Below, piece after piece: positions 17,879 through 26,617 of a stretch of DNA of 62,265 nt (its first letter is position 1; the number at the start of each line of letters is the position of its first letter). This DNA comes from Fulvitalea axinellae (lineage in GTDB: Bacteria > Bacteroidota > Bacteroidia > Cytophagales > Cyclobacteriaceae). A program made the position numbers and the translations under genes. A model generated the notes under the pieces. The model did no database searches, was not told where the DNA came from, and saw only the letters and a list, made by a program, of their open reading frames with translations. The DNA lies in assembly GCF_036492835.1 (NCBI RefSeq), contig NZ_AP025323.1, positions 1 through 62,265 on the forward strand, in the 5' to 3' direction.

Positions 17879-18416
17879 GATAGAGGGCGTAACTTATTGA
17901 TAATGAAAGTATACGGAGGGCCGAAAACATTTAAAACAAAGTAAAACAATTAAAACAACAACTAAACTATAGGAGTGTTTGGGGTTGTTGTTCGCTTTTG
18001 ATTTTTTAGATTTTTGGAAATCTACAAAGGGTCGAATGGCAAGGTGAATATGACCCAAAGCGAGTAAACCATATTTGCGCTTTAAGGGCTTTTGCGTCAA
18101 AAACAACCCAAGCAAGGAATAAGAGATAAAGCCCCTGAGAAGGGCTTAAAAACACCTATTCAAGTGGATGTCGGGTTTTACCGCTTGGCGGGATTCTTTA
18201 GTAGGGTTGCGGAAGTTAATCCGGAAACAATCAAAATTTTCGGCATACGACAATCTTCTTTGCCCCACAACCGACCGATATTTGAATGAAGGAAAAATAA
18301 AGGTCAAGGATTAGTTTTTTGGAACGCAAAGGGCGTAATTATGAACGCGGAGTTTGCGAGGCAAAACGGCAACCATAGGGCGAGAATAATTTTTTAGATA
18401 CAGAAGTAGAGGTAAG
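17879..18416. other. Gene-free stretch right of the iterons
   Basis: AT-rich at first. A short hairpin AAGCCCCTGAGAAGGGCTT lies at 18131-18149. The rest shows no supported gene; frames at 17894-18115 and 18092-18289 are weak and lack family features. Confidence 0.5.
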
Positions 18417-18851
18417 GTGGATTTTGACAGAATTGTTAAACTGATTATTACGGAATATTTTTCGGAATGCGGAAAAGGGGTTTTGTGGGATAAGTTCTTG
18501 TCACCCGATTTTTTGATTACCGAATTGAGGAGCCAAGCGGTATCCGAAGGAATGATTCGGGGTTGGGGTGATGATGATGACCGTGTATTGGAGGCTATCG
18601 AGCGGGAACTGGGAATGTCGCATGGCGATTCTGAGGTTATTGTCGTATTGGACAGTTCCTTTTTGGAGAGGAAAGGATTGGTTTTCAGGAAAAACAGGAT
18701 CAGGGAATTTTGTAAATGGCATTGGGACACGGTGCCACATTCGGACTTGTTGTCGACTTTCGACCATATTTTCCTTATTCCGGCCGAAGGGGTTTTGTTC
18801 GTTATCCATCATGAAGGCTTGTTCTGTAGGTTTGAGACTAAAGATTATTGA
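18417..18851 (+). CDS. Hypothetical protein, possible orphan immunity protein
   Basis: A 144-residue soluble protein starting at GTG 18417, with a purine-rich AGAGGTAAG just before it. It is acidic and rich in Trp and Phe (CKWHWDTVPHSD; FDHIFLIPAEGVLFVIHHEG). Small acidic proteins in a row of unrelated short genes are often immunity proteins against Rhs-type toxins, and the next gene has the same look. No family is recognised, and that reading is a guess from composition and setting. Confidence 0.55.
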   Translation: MDFDRIVKLIITEYFSECGKGVLWDKFLSPDFLITELRSQAVSEGMIRGWGDDDDRVLEAIERELGMSHGDSEVIVVLDSSFLERKGLVFRKNRIREFCKWHWDTVPHSDLLSTFDHIFLIPAEGVLFVIHHEGLFCRFETKDY

Positions 18852-18860
18852 CAATTCGGG

Positions 18861-19274
18861 ATGATAGAAAGACTGAGACGTTTGTATAAGATTGCCGTTT
18901 CGCAATACGGGATGCGCAAGGGCTGGAATATAGTGCGTGACGGGGAAATAGTCGGGAGGTTGGAAGATCCGGAGTTCGCCGACATGTTTTGGGGATCTTA
19001 CCGAGTAAAGGCCTCAGGGGACGAGGTGTTGGATTCCGGATTTTGGGACAGGGGCGTTTTCGATTTCGTGAGTATAGAATTGGGCGAGGTGGCTCCGCAT
19101 GCTTTCGGGGTTTGGAAAGGAAAGCCATGCGATGGGGGAAGGATTTTTATGCGCGGGTTGTATATCCAGCCAAAAACGAATGCGAGAAGAGGATTGTCCG
19201 GGTGTTGGAGTGTTTTTTATAGATCTGGAAAAATCCGAATCAAGAAATGGATAAACCGATTTCGGCCTTTATGA
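18861..19274 (+). CDS. Hypothetical protein, possible frameshift near the end
   Basis: A 137-residue frame from ATG 18861, 9 bp after the previous gene. Residues 1-100 look like a real soluble protein (GMRKGWNIVRDGEIVGRLED and FWGSYRV). After MRGLY (near 19164) the annotated frame becomes rich in Arg, Ser and Gly. The neighbouring frame reads PAKNECEKRIVRVLECFL and stops at 19222, which looks more natural. A one-base change near 19164-19170 may therefore have occurred. Immunity-type function is possible but unproved. Confidence 0.5.
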   Translation: MIERLRRLYKIAVSQYGMRKGWNIVRDGEIVGRLEDPEFADMFWGSYRVKASGDEVLDSGFWDRGVFDFVSIELGEVAPHAFGVWKGKPCDGGRIFMRGLYIQPKTNARRGLSGCWSVFYRSGKIRIKKWINRFRPL

Positions 19275-19345
19275 GGCAAAGGACTTATGTTTCTTGATGT
19301 TATTTTCGGCAAGTAGGAGGGGCTTGGAGTGTGGACACCTGAAGA

Positions 19346-19900
19346 TTAGGGAAAAAGTAGGTATTTGTAATAAGCCAGGAACTCCCGGAGAAGTGATACG
19401 GCGTCACGTTTTTCGTGGTAGTCGGCGGAGACGGAGGATACTTTTGTCAGGCCCTCTTGGGCAAAAGCCAGTTTGGCACGGGTAAGGTGATAGTATTGGC
19501 TTACGACAATGACTGAGGACTTCTTGCCTTGGGTTTCTACAAAGTTCTGGGCGGTTAACCGGGTATTATTGCCTTTGTCATCGGTGAGGATGTCTTGTGG
19601 CGGGATTCCTTTTTTTCGAAGATACTCGGCCATTCGGGTACCTTCGGGATGGCCTTCTTTGCCTATGCCTCCGCTTACGAATATTTTTTTGACGAGACGT
19701 TTTTCGTAGAGCTCCAAACTTTTGTCAACACGGGCCTTCAGTCGGGGTGATAGGGATCCGTCCGGGTTAACAGTATTACCGAAAACAACGGCGAAGTCGC
19801 TGGGTGGCGGCGTGCCGGTGAGGCCGTCAACGGCGGTGTAGGTAAGGTGCGCCAGAATCCATACGAAAAGGATTAGGTGTATATATTTTAGGGTCTTCAT
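19346..19900 (-). CDS. YdcF/SanA-like DUF218 protein
   Basis: A 184-residue protein with one N-terminal membrane segment (YIHLILFVWILAHLTYTAV) and a DUF218 domain: AVVFGNTVNPDGSLSPRLKA, then KKIFVSGGIGKEGHPEGTRM, then DDKGNNTRLTAQN and VVSQYYHLTRAKLAF. These blocks match the Rossmann-like fold of YdcF, SanA and ElyC, linked by family knowledge to envelope processes. It is probably anchored in the inner membrane facing the periplasm. It ends the leftward run after parAB but is separated from parB by about 80 bp. Confidence 0.87.
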   Translation of the reverse strand: MKTLKYIHLILFVWILAHLTYTAVDGLTGTPPPSDFAVVFGNTVNPDGSLSPRLKARVDKSLELYEKRLVKKIFVSGGIGKEGHPEGTRMAEYLRKKGIPPQDILTDDKGNNTRLTAQNFVETQGKKSSVIVVSQYYHLTRAKLAFAQEGLTKVSSVSADYHEKRDAVSLLREFLAYYKYLLFP

Positions 19901-19982
19901 TTCGGTAAGGTGTCACCGGCGAGGGAATCCGGTGACAGTATGTTTGTGAGTTTGCCTATCGTATAGCGCCTTTATTAGGTTA

Positions 19983-20906
19983 TTATTTTTTGGTTTTGGC
20001 GACAGCCTGGGAGAGCATCCAGCGGATTTCGGCTTTTGGGTAGCCGGATTTGATCAGTTGGCGGATCACTTGTTCGGTTTTGTCGTAGGCGCTGTTGAGC
20101 TTTTTTACCTCTTCGTTGCTTAGTCCTTGCTGGATTACGCGGTCCTTGACGGGCATGCGGAGTTCTGTGGTCTGGTTTTCCGGTGCCCCGGTTTTTGGGT
20201 CCGTCTTCGGTTGAGTTTTGGCGAGGATAGCTTCCGGCGCCACTTTTCCGGCGGCGATAGCTTGGAGGTCGGCTTTTTTGATTTTGGTTTCTCCCTTGAG
20301 AACCGCCTCTTTGGTCTCGGGCGCTATTTCGCCGATGAGGTCAAGACCTTGGGCGTATTGGGCGGCGTTGCGTACGGAGCGGTCGGTCATGTCGTTTTGC
20401 AGGCCGATCTCTTTGGCTTTGTCGCCCGTTCGGAAAAATTTTCCTAACGGTTCCTGCTGTGTTTTGGCGTCTTTGATTTTCTCGTGGTTGTAGCGCAGGC
20501 CCACGTAGTAGGTCCGTTCGGCTTCGGTGAGGTTCCTTCTGCCTAGCTGGTTGTCGATCATCCAGTCTTTGGCCTGATCGATGGTTTGGATGTCGAGGTT
20601 TTTTTCGGAATAGTCCACCCGTGCGCCTTCGCTTTGGATTTGCTGTATGGCTTTCCAGCGGTGGTGGCCGTCGACAAGGACTTTTCGGCCGTCGAGGAGG
20701 AAGGTTACGAGAGGGTCGCGGACGCCTTCGTTGCGGATGTTTTCGAGGAGTTGTTCGAATTCGTGTTCCCTATGGGGGCGAATGAATTTTTGGAGTTCGG
20801 GGAGGATGTCGAACTCGTCGACGGCTTTTTGGGCCATCATGGCGAGCGCTCCGGTGTTTTTCGGGCTTGGTTTGGCGTTGAAGCTGCTAGCGAATTTCTT
20901 TTTCAT
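19983..20906 (-). CDS. parB: ParB-family partition protein
   Basis: A 307-residue DNA-binding partition protein. The ParB/Srx nuclease-like domain is at about residues 35-110 (EFEQLLENIRNEGVRDPLVT and VLVDGHHRWKAIQQI), followed by a helical DNA-binding part (GDKAKEIGLQNDMTDRSVRN). The DGHHR motif differs from the GERR box of chromosomal ParB, so this is a plasmid or phage type. Its start overlaps the end of parA by 20 bases, so they are translated together. It should bind a centromere site and pair with ParA to spread plasmid copies. Confidence 0.87.
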   Translation of the reverse strand: MKKKFASSFNAKPSPKNTGALAMMAQKAVDEFDILPELQKFIRPHREHEFEQLLENIRNEGVRDPLVTFLLDGRKVLVDGHHRWKAIQQIQSEGARVDYSEKNLDIQTIDQAKDWMIDNQLGRRNLTEAERTYYVGLRYNHEKIKDAKTQQEPLGKFFRTGDKAKEIGLQNDMTDRSVRNAAQYAQGLDLIGEIAPETKEAVLKGETKIKKADLQAIAAGKVAPEAILAKTQPKTDPKTGAPENQTTELRMPVKDRVIQQGLSNEEVKKLNSAYDKTEQVIRQLIKSGYPKAEIRWMLSQAVAKTKK

Positions 20907-21648
20907 GCTGCGTGAGTTGGTTTACCTCTGTGGCGAGGCTGGTGAAATCGTCGGCGCTGTTGGACTGCGGGGCGTAGTCGAAGATGGACTGTTGCATGGA
21001 AGCGCATTCGCCAAGGTGTTTGTATGACCTGATGACGGTGTCGAGGACGGGGTAGTGCTGGCGCATCATGGCCTCGAACTCGTTTTGGTAGGTACGTACG
21101 GCCTTGTTGCTGATGAGAACGCCGAGGAGGTTCAGCTCCTTATTGCCGTAGCGCTGGACTTCTCCGATAAGCTCGGTGAGGGTCAGGAGACCGTCGGAAG
21201 CCATTTTGGATGCTTCGCAGGGTACGAGCACGTGCGTGGAAGCGTTGAGGGCGTTGAGCGTGAAAAAGCCGAGTGAGGGCGGGCAATCGATGAGGATGTA
21301 GTCGAAGGACTGTAGCTGTTCGAGTTTTTCGCGCAGGAGCAGGAAAGCGTTCATACGGCCGGCGTATTCGGATTCGGCGCGGGCGAGTTCGAGGTTCCCC
21401 GGGATGATCGAAAGGTTTTCGGTTATGGGCGCCACGGGCGTTTCGCCGTTGCGGATGATGGCGTCGGCGATAGTCGGCTGACCGTCTTCGGGAACGGCGT
21501 CGAGGTGTGCGGTGAGATTGGCTTGCGGGTCGAAGTCGGCGAGCAGTACGCTGAACCCTTGTTTGGCCAGCGCCGCGCCGAGGTTGGCGGTGACGGTAGT
21601 CTTGCCTACGCCGCCTTTGTGGTTTATGATGGATATGATTTTTGGCAT
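20887..21648 (-). CDS. parA: ParA-family partition ATPase
   Basis: A 253-residue ParA/Soj-type ATPase with the deviant Walker A KGGVGKTT at the N-terminus, switch DFDPQANLT, and Walker B DYILIDCPPSLG. I chose ATG 21648 (MPKIISIINHKGG) because this is the universal start of the family; the 16 residues upstream in the frame have no counterpart. It drives segregation of the plasmid with ParB. No N-terminal HTH is present, so self-regulation, if any, would be by ParB. Confidence 0.93.
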   Translation of the reverse strand: MPKIISIINHKGGVGKTTVTANLGAALAKQGFSVLLADFDPQANLTAHLDAVPEDGQPTIADAIIRNGETPVAPITENLSIIPGNLELARAESEYAGRMNAFLLLREKLEQLQSFDYILIDCPPSLGFFTLNALNASTHVLVPCEASKMASDGLLTLTELIGEVQRYGNKELNLLGVLISNKAVRTYQNEFEAMMRQHYPVLDTVIRSYKHLGECASMQQSIFDYAPQSNSADDFTSLATEVNQLTQHEKEIR

Positions 21649-21740
21649 GGATGAAAGTTCGGGAATTTTTGGAAAGGTTGAAAGGAGCGGGGCCACGGAA
21701 TGCCCGGCAAAAGGGGTATATTCGTTCCGGTAATATTAAT

Positions 21741-21784
21741 CTCCGCCCGGCAGGACGACAACGTTTATTATTTTGGGGCGGAGC
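21741..21784. promoter_or_regulatory. Inverted repeat between parA and the TPR gene
   Basis: CTCCGCCC and GGGCGGAG, 8-bp perfect arms about 26 bp apart, in the divergent gap between parA (leftward) and the TPR gene (rightward). It may be the operator or part of the centromere; nothing else in this gap repeats. Confidence 0.4.
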
Positions 21785-21805
21785 TGACGTTTTTTAATTG
21801 TTTTT

Positions 21806-23530
21806 ATGAAAAGTGTAGCGACGGAAAACCACGCGGAAGAGATCCGGAATTTATACGAACAAGGCAAAAGGGAAGAGGCGCTGGAATACGCTATCGGGGT
21901 TTACGCCGATTCCGGCGAAGGCTTTGAAGAAGTTAGGGATTGGGCCGCAAAGGCCGATACGGCGGAACGCTTGACGATTTTGGCGTTGGCCCTTTGCGCT
22001 TCGCATGATTATAAAGGCGCCAAGAAGACGGCGAACAGGGGGATAAAGGCTTCCGAAGAGGAGGTGAGGGATTCCGTGCAACAGGGCCTGGCGGCGGGCA
22101 TACTCCGCGGTTTGGAGAGAATAGTAGAGGATTACGGAGAGGCGGTAGGCGTCAAGGCCAATAACCACCATACCTATCTGGTCAGGGGCGAAGCCAAGGC
22201 GGGATTGGGAGACACAAAAGGCGCTATAGCCGACTACGACAAGGCGATAAAAATCAAAGAGGACTTTTGTTGGGCCTATAACAGCCGGGGCGAGGCCAAG
22301 GTGAAATTGGGAAAAAGGAAAGAGGCCATAGCCGATTTCGGGGAAGCCATAAAATACAAGGCCGACTGCTATCCGGCGTATTATAACAGGGGACTGGAGC
22401 GGTATGAAATCGGAATGAAGGAAGAGGCCATAGCCGATTTTGGCAAGGCCATCGAATTCAGGCCGGACCATTATCTGGCATACTTCGACCGGTCTTGCGC
22501 ACAGTACGATCTCGGAAGATACGGCGAGGCGGAGGCCGACTGCGATAAGGTTATCGAAATCAAAGACGACTATTACCAAGCCTATTGTAACCGGGGTAAC
22601 GCCAGAAACAAGCTGGGGAAGACAGAGGAGGCCGTAGCCGATTTTGACAGGGCGCTGGAACTTCGCAAGGATTATCCCACGGCTTACTTTAACCGGGGGA
22701 ACATGAAGTACTGGCAGGGGAAATACCAAGAGGCGATAGCTGACTATGACAAGGCTTTGAGCCTGAGAAGGAAGGACAGCAAGGCTTATTACAGCCGGGC
22801 GACTTCGAAATATTTCCTTGGCAGATACAACGAGGCCATCTCCGACTACAACAAGGCCATCAGGTTCAAGACCGACTACTATCAGGCGTATCATGACCGA
22901 GGTCTGGCGAAACAACTGCTGGGAAGGAACGAGGACGCGATAACCGATTACGGTAAGGCCATCAAATACAAACCGGATTTTCGGAGCGCCTACGGGAGCC
23001 GGGGCAAAGCCAAACTAAGTTTGGGCATGTACGAGGAAGCCATAGCGGACTATGACAAAATGTTAGAGATCGAGGCCGACTATATAGCCTATTTCCATCG
23101 TGGCTACGCGAAGGGACTAGCCGGTAAAGGCGAGGAGGCCATGGCCGATTACGACAAGGCGTTGGAGCTCAAGCCGGATTTATGGCAAGCCTACAATAAC
23201 CGGGGCGACGCGAGATCGAAACAGGGACGGTATGAGGAAGCCATAACGGATTTTGACAAGGCGATAGAGGCCCATGGGGAAAACCCGATGGCGTATTGCA
23301 ACAGGGGCAACGCGAAACTTGAGTTAGGAAGGTACAATGAGGCTATAGGGGATTATGACAAGGCTATCGGGTATAATCCGGAAAATTACTTGGCGTACGA
23401 CGGCCGGGCAAAGGCCAAGGAAAAACTCGGAATGACGGAGGAAGCCAAGGCGGACTACGGTAAGGCTTTGGAGCTTAATCCCAAAACTAAGGAAGTTGAT
23501 GGGAAGTCCGAAGAGGATAGCGACGAGTAA
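21806..23530 (+). CDS. Tetratricopeptide repeat (TPR) protein
   Basis: A 574-residue protein. After about 105 helical residues it consists of about 13 TPR units of 34 residues, each with the pattern AIADYDKAI and AYYNRG. TPR arrays form a superhelix that binds peptides or partner proteins. No signal peptide, membrane segment or catalytic domain is seen, so it is a cytoplasmic scaffold. The strongly uniform units point to recent internal duplication. It is divergent from parA and shares its upstream region; a link to partition is possible but unproved. Confidence 0.88.
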   Translation: MKSVATENHAEEIRNLYEQGKREEALEYAIGVYADSGEGFEEVRDWAAKADTAERLTILALALCASHDYKGAKKTANRGIKASEEEVRDSVQQGLAAGILRGLERIVEDYGEAVGVKANNHHTYLVRGEAKAGLGDTKGAIADYDKAIKIKEDFCWAYNSRGEAKVKLGKRKEAIADFGEAIKYKADCYPAYYNRGLERYEIGMKEEAIADFGKAIEFRPDHYLAYFDRSCAQYDLGRYGEAEADCDKVIEIKDDYYQAYCNRGNARNKLGKTEEAVADFDRALELRKDYPTAYFNRGNMKYWQGKYQEAIADYDKALSLRRKDSKAYYSRATSKYFLGRYNEAISDYNKAIRFKTDYYQAYHDRGLAKQLLGRNEDAITDYGKAIKYKPDFRSAYGSRGKAKLSLGMYEEAIADYDKMLEIEADYIAYFHRGYAKGLAGKGEEAMADYDKALELKPDLWQAYNNRGDARSKQGRYEEAITDFDKAIEAHGENPMAYCNRGNAKLELGRYNEAIGDYDKAIGYNPENYLAYDGRAKAKEKLGMTEEAKADYGKALELNPKTKEVDGKSEEDSDE

Positions 23531-23539
23531 TCTTGTGTT

Positions 23540-23582
23540 ACCATTCGCAAGGGGAGAGACAGGGCATGCCCGTGTCTCTACA
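23540..23582 (+). repeat. Palindromic repeat R1 copy after the TPR gene
   Basis: ACCATTCGCAAGGGGAGAGA then CAGGGCATGCCCGTGTCTCT. It begins 10 bp after the TPR stop codon. Confidence 0.85.
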
Positions 23583-23693
23583 GTTTATATTTTGGAATAT
23601 GTACTGAATGTGATGTTAGTCTGGATAGGGGCGGAAAGGTTTCGTTCGGATATTTTTTGTGATTAGGAACTTTTATGTACTTTTAAGCGTACT

Positions 23694-23701
23694 TATATTT
23701 G
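23694..23701 (+). promoter_or_regulatory. -7 box TATATTTG before the toxin-antitoxin pair
   Basis: It fits the Bacteroidota consensus TAnnTTTG and stands 24 bp before the antitoxin ATG. No clear -33 TTTG box lies at the usual spacing. Confidence 0.5.
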
Positions 23702-23725
23702 TACTTGAATTTAAATCATGAATTT

Positions 23726-23983
23726 ATGATAGCTGCAAATTATACGGAGTTCCGGAAGGATTTGAAGAAATACCTTGACCGAGTGGAAGAGGATGGCGAG
23801 ACGTTGATCGTGAAGCGGGGATCCGGCGAGGGTACGGTGACGATTTCGATGAGGGAATATAACGCGATGTTGGAGACGATGCATTTGATGAGGTCCAAGG
23901 CGAACGCGGAGCATTTGATGCGGTCGATCGGGCAGGTGGAGCGCGGCGAGACTGTAAAGGGTAAACTGATCGATCCGGAATGA
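23726..23983 (+). CDS. YefM/Phd-family antitoxin
   Basis: An 85-residue antitoxin starting at ATG 23726 (MIAANYTEFRKDLKKYLDRV), the usual start of YefM proteins; the longer frame from TTG at 23699 is disfavoured because the promoter box lies there. The N-terminal half is the DNA-binding dimer domain (EEDGETLIVKRGSGEGTVTI, SMREYNAMLETMHLMRS) and the C-terminal tail wraps the toxin. It overlaps the toxin start by 4 bases. It represses its own operon together with the toxin and stabilises the plasmid. Confidence 0.9.
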   Translation: MIAANYTEFRKDLKKYLDRVEEDGETLIVKRGSGEGTVTISMREYNAMLETMHLMRSKANAEHLMRSIGQVERGETVKGKLIDPE

Positions 23984-24234
23984 ACGTAGTTTTTTCGAAG
24001 GAGGCTTGGGACGACTATGTGAAGTGGCAGTCGGACAAGCGGGTTTTAAAGAAGATCAACACGCTGATCAAGACGATTCAGCGGACTCCGACGGAGGGAG
24101 CCGGGAACCCGGAGGCGTTGAAGCACGTTTTGTCGGGGTATTGGTCAAGGCGGATTGACGGTGAGCACCGGCTGGTGTATTCGTTTTCGGATACGGAGGT
24201 GGTGATTGTTTCTTGCAGGTATCATTATCGGTGA
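23980..24234 (+). CDS. YoeB/Txe-family ribosome-dependent mRNA endonuclease toxin
   Basis: An 84-residue RelE-superfamily toxin of normal length. FSKEAWDDYVKWQSDKRVLK at the start, then GAGNPEALKHVLSGYWSRRI and DGEHRLVYSF, ending with VIVSCRYHY; Glu, Arg and the C-terminal His-Tyr of this pattern form the active site in the family. It cuts mRNA at the ribosomal A site. Coupled to the antitoxin by an ATGA-type overlap, it serves as an addiction module of the plasmid. Confidence 0.93.
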   Translation: MNVVFSKEAWDDYVKWQSDKRVLKKINTLIKTIQRTPTEGAGNPEALKHVLSGYWSRRIDGEHRLVYSFSDTEVVIVSCRYHYR

Positions 24235-24292
24235 GGTTTGTTCCTATATGATTTTTTGGGCAGAATCGTTTTTGTGTGACCATATTCTCGGG

Positions 24293-24332
24293 ACCATCTT
24301 CGGGGAGAGACAGGGCATGCCCTGTCTCTACG
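24293..24332 (+). repeat. Palindromic repeat R1 copy after yoeB
   Basis: ACCATCTTCGGGGAGAGACA followed by GGGCATGCCCTGTCTCTACG, with a perfect 10+10 palindrome. It begins 58 bp after the toxin stop. Confidence 0.85.
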
Positions 24333-24432
24333 TTTTTTTAAAATTAAGACTGTAAATGGCTGTGGTACAGCAACATAGGTTGTTTGTTTTTCGTTTATAA
24401 TGTATGGGTAAGTGGTTGTTTTTTAAGGGTTT

Positions 24433-25185
24433 ATGTTGAGTGATTTTCCTATAGAGCGTGTTGGGATTGACGATCCGGAATATCCTTTGGCTTTGCGGGA
24501 TTTGGGAAAGTCGGCGCCCGGGGTTTTGTATTTCAGGGGGGATTTGTCTTGTCTGGAATCGGGGCCGGCTGTGGCCGTTGTCGGCAGCAGGAGGCTGAGC
24601 GGTCACGGGCGCCGGGCGGGGGACAGGATCGTGTCGGAGTATTTTGTGAGACGAGAGGGTTTCGTCACTGTCAGCGGTCTGGCGCTGGGTTGCGATACGG
24701 TGGGCCATCTGGCTTCGGTCCGTTGCGGCAGGCCTTCGGTGGCGGTGATGGCTACGGGTTTGGACAGGGTTTATCCGGACGGGAACCGCAAGTTGGCGGA
24801 GAATATTTTGCGTGCCGGAGGGGCTTGGGTCAGCGAGTATCCGCCGGGTACGGGGCCCGACAGGTCTAGGTTTGTGGCGCGCAACAGGATTCAGGCGGGG
24901 CTGAGTCACGGGGTTTTCGTGATGGAATCGGGAGCCAAGGGCGGGACGATGCATACGGCCAAGTTTGCGGAGCGGTACGGGAGGCCGGGGGCTTGTCTGG
25001 CGAGCCATTTTTTGCCGGAGTTCGCTGGCATGGTTGATTTGGAGGCCGTGGCGGGAAACCGTATTTTGATGGACAGGGGTTGGCGCGGGCTGGATTCGGA
25101 GCGGTCGGTAATGGAGTTTGTGGTTGAGGTTTTGGTTTGGGATCGGGCCCGGAGGAAGGTTGGCGGGCAGATGGAGATTTTTTGA
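24433..25185 (+). CDS. DprA/Smf-like DNA-processing protein
   Basis: A 250-residue Rossmann-fold protein. The DprA pattern is clear: YPLALRDLGKSAPGVLYFRG, AVVGSRRLSGHGRR, VTVSGLALGCDTVGHLAS, TGLDRVYPDGNRKLAENIL, SEYPPGTGPDRSRFVARNRI and ESGAKGGTMHTAKFAERYG. It lacks the long N-terminal and C-terminal extras of chromosomal DprA. By family knowledge DprA loads RecA on incoming single strands; plasmid-borne short relatives may act in conflict or plasmid biology instead. It stands alone, and its 3' end abuts a broken Rhs fragment. Confidence 0.87.
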   Translation: MLSDFPIERVGIDDPEYPLALRDLGKSAPGVLYFRGDLSCLESGPAVAVVGSRRLSGHGRRAGDRIVSEYFVRREGFVTVSGLALGCDTVGHLASVRCGRPSVAVMATGLDRVYPDGNRKLAENILRAGGAWVSEYPPGTGPDRSRFVARNRIQAGLSHGVFVMESGAKGGTMHTAKFAERYGRPGACLASHFLPEFAGMVDLEAVAGNRILMDRGWRGLDSERSVMEFVVEVLVWDRARRKVGGQMEIF

Positions 25186-25193
25186 GGAGAAGG

Positions 25194-26212
25194 GCTTTGG
25201 ATCGAGGAAGAGTTGATAAGTATGGGTTCAACGGCAAGGAAAAGGACGAGAACGGCGAGTGGGGCGGGGATACGCACTACGATTACGGGTTCAGGATTTA
25301 TAATCCAGCATAGGGAAGTTTTTGAGTGTGGATCCGTTGACGAAAACTTATCCTATGTTGACGCCTTATCAGTTTGCCAGTAACACGCCTATTCAAGCGA
25401 TTGATTTAGATGGACTTGAAGCGGTTATAGTTATAAATAGTCCATGGTATCTTGAACATAAGATTCTCCCCGCCTTAAAAAATGGAGACGTCGCAGAAGT
25501 CAAAAGGTTATTATTCAAGGTATTAGGAGACCCTGCAAAAGATGATTATCAAAAGGGAGTGTTTAACAATGAATTTGCCGCTTCTTTCAGTATAGACCGC
25601 TCTTTCACGGGTATCGCGGTTTATGCACCAGATGGTCAAGGGTTATTTAAAATTACAGCCCCATCGACCAAACAGGGGGGTATGGTCAATCAAAAAAGAT
25701 CAAATAAATTCTCTGGTTGGTTTTCAAATTGCAAACTTCCAGACTGGTTGTCTGCGGACTAGTTCCCAAAAAGTTTGTTAGAGGATCACCAAAAAGGTAG
25801 TATTGCTTGGGACGGAGGAAGTGGTGTTGCTTCAACTGGCACAACGGCAAATTTTTCTGTTATAGAGAACATAGGTCCCGCATTAGGAGCTTTTTCAGCC
25901 GTCGGAAAAATGGCTGTCACAACACCTAATAACTGGGGAGAAGCAGTGAAAGAAGTTACAGCCATGGTGGTTCATGGAGCTGTGAATGATATTGAAGCGG
26001 TAAAGAAGCTCATTCCTGCTGGAGAGAACATTAAATTTTATGACATTTGTGATGGTCGTGGTAGCGTAGGCTATAAAGGTGATATAATAGGCAATACTAA
26101 CAAATCTCCAATAATTGACACGACAGAATCGAAAAATACTCGTAGATCCGTATATGAGTTCGGTAAACTTTACCCAGATAAATACGAGTCTAAAAATTAT
26201 ATAAAACCATGA
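25194..26212 (+). pseudogene. Orphan Rhs C-terminal tip (core end plus toxin region), frameshifted and with a stop
   Basis: The start reads KYGFNGKEKDENGEWGG and YDYGFRIYNPA, the hallmark end of the Bacteroidota Rhs core. At 25309-25312 one base is missing; the next frame continues GKFLSVDPLTKTYPMLTPYQ and FASNTPIQAIDLDG. After this core the sequence becomes a variable AT-rich tip. A TAG at 25760-25762 (after LPDWLSAD) breaks the tip in frame, after which the same frame runs on to 26212. The rest of the Rhs protein is absent, as the fragment joins directly to the end of dprA. Orphan tips are known as a reserve for toxin swapping. The toxin activity is not recognised. Confidence 0.82.
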
Positions 26213-26617
26213 TTAGATTTGTGATAAAACCCCAATACTTTATATTGATTGTGTTGATAGTTTTTTTTTCATGTAAAAAAAATGAGAAGAGAATCGACGT
26301 AGTTTCATATCACACTAATGGTAAAATTAGTACTATAATTCCATACAAAATATATGAAGATAAAGATTCATTGATGGACGGAGTTATCCGTACATTTTAC
26401 AAAAATGGAGCGAAAAAAGATATTCTGCCCATACACGAAGGTATCCGGAAAGGTGCCTATATTGGCTATCACCTAAACGGTAATCTTAAGGTTAGTGGGG
26501 TGATGAAAGATGATAAGGAGGATAGTATCTGGTATCACTTTAAGGAAAATGGAAGCTTAAGAAAAATGGTTTATTTTGATAACGGAGAAATCGTTCACTC
26601 ATATTCTTATAAAGATG

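Noticed and set aside
14428-25762. Recoded stop codons (alternative genetic code)
   Set aside because: The in-frame stops are of different kinds (TAA and TAG), and intact genes in the window end normally at TAA, TAG and TGA.
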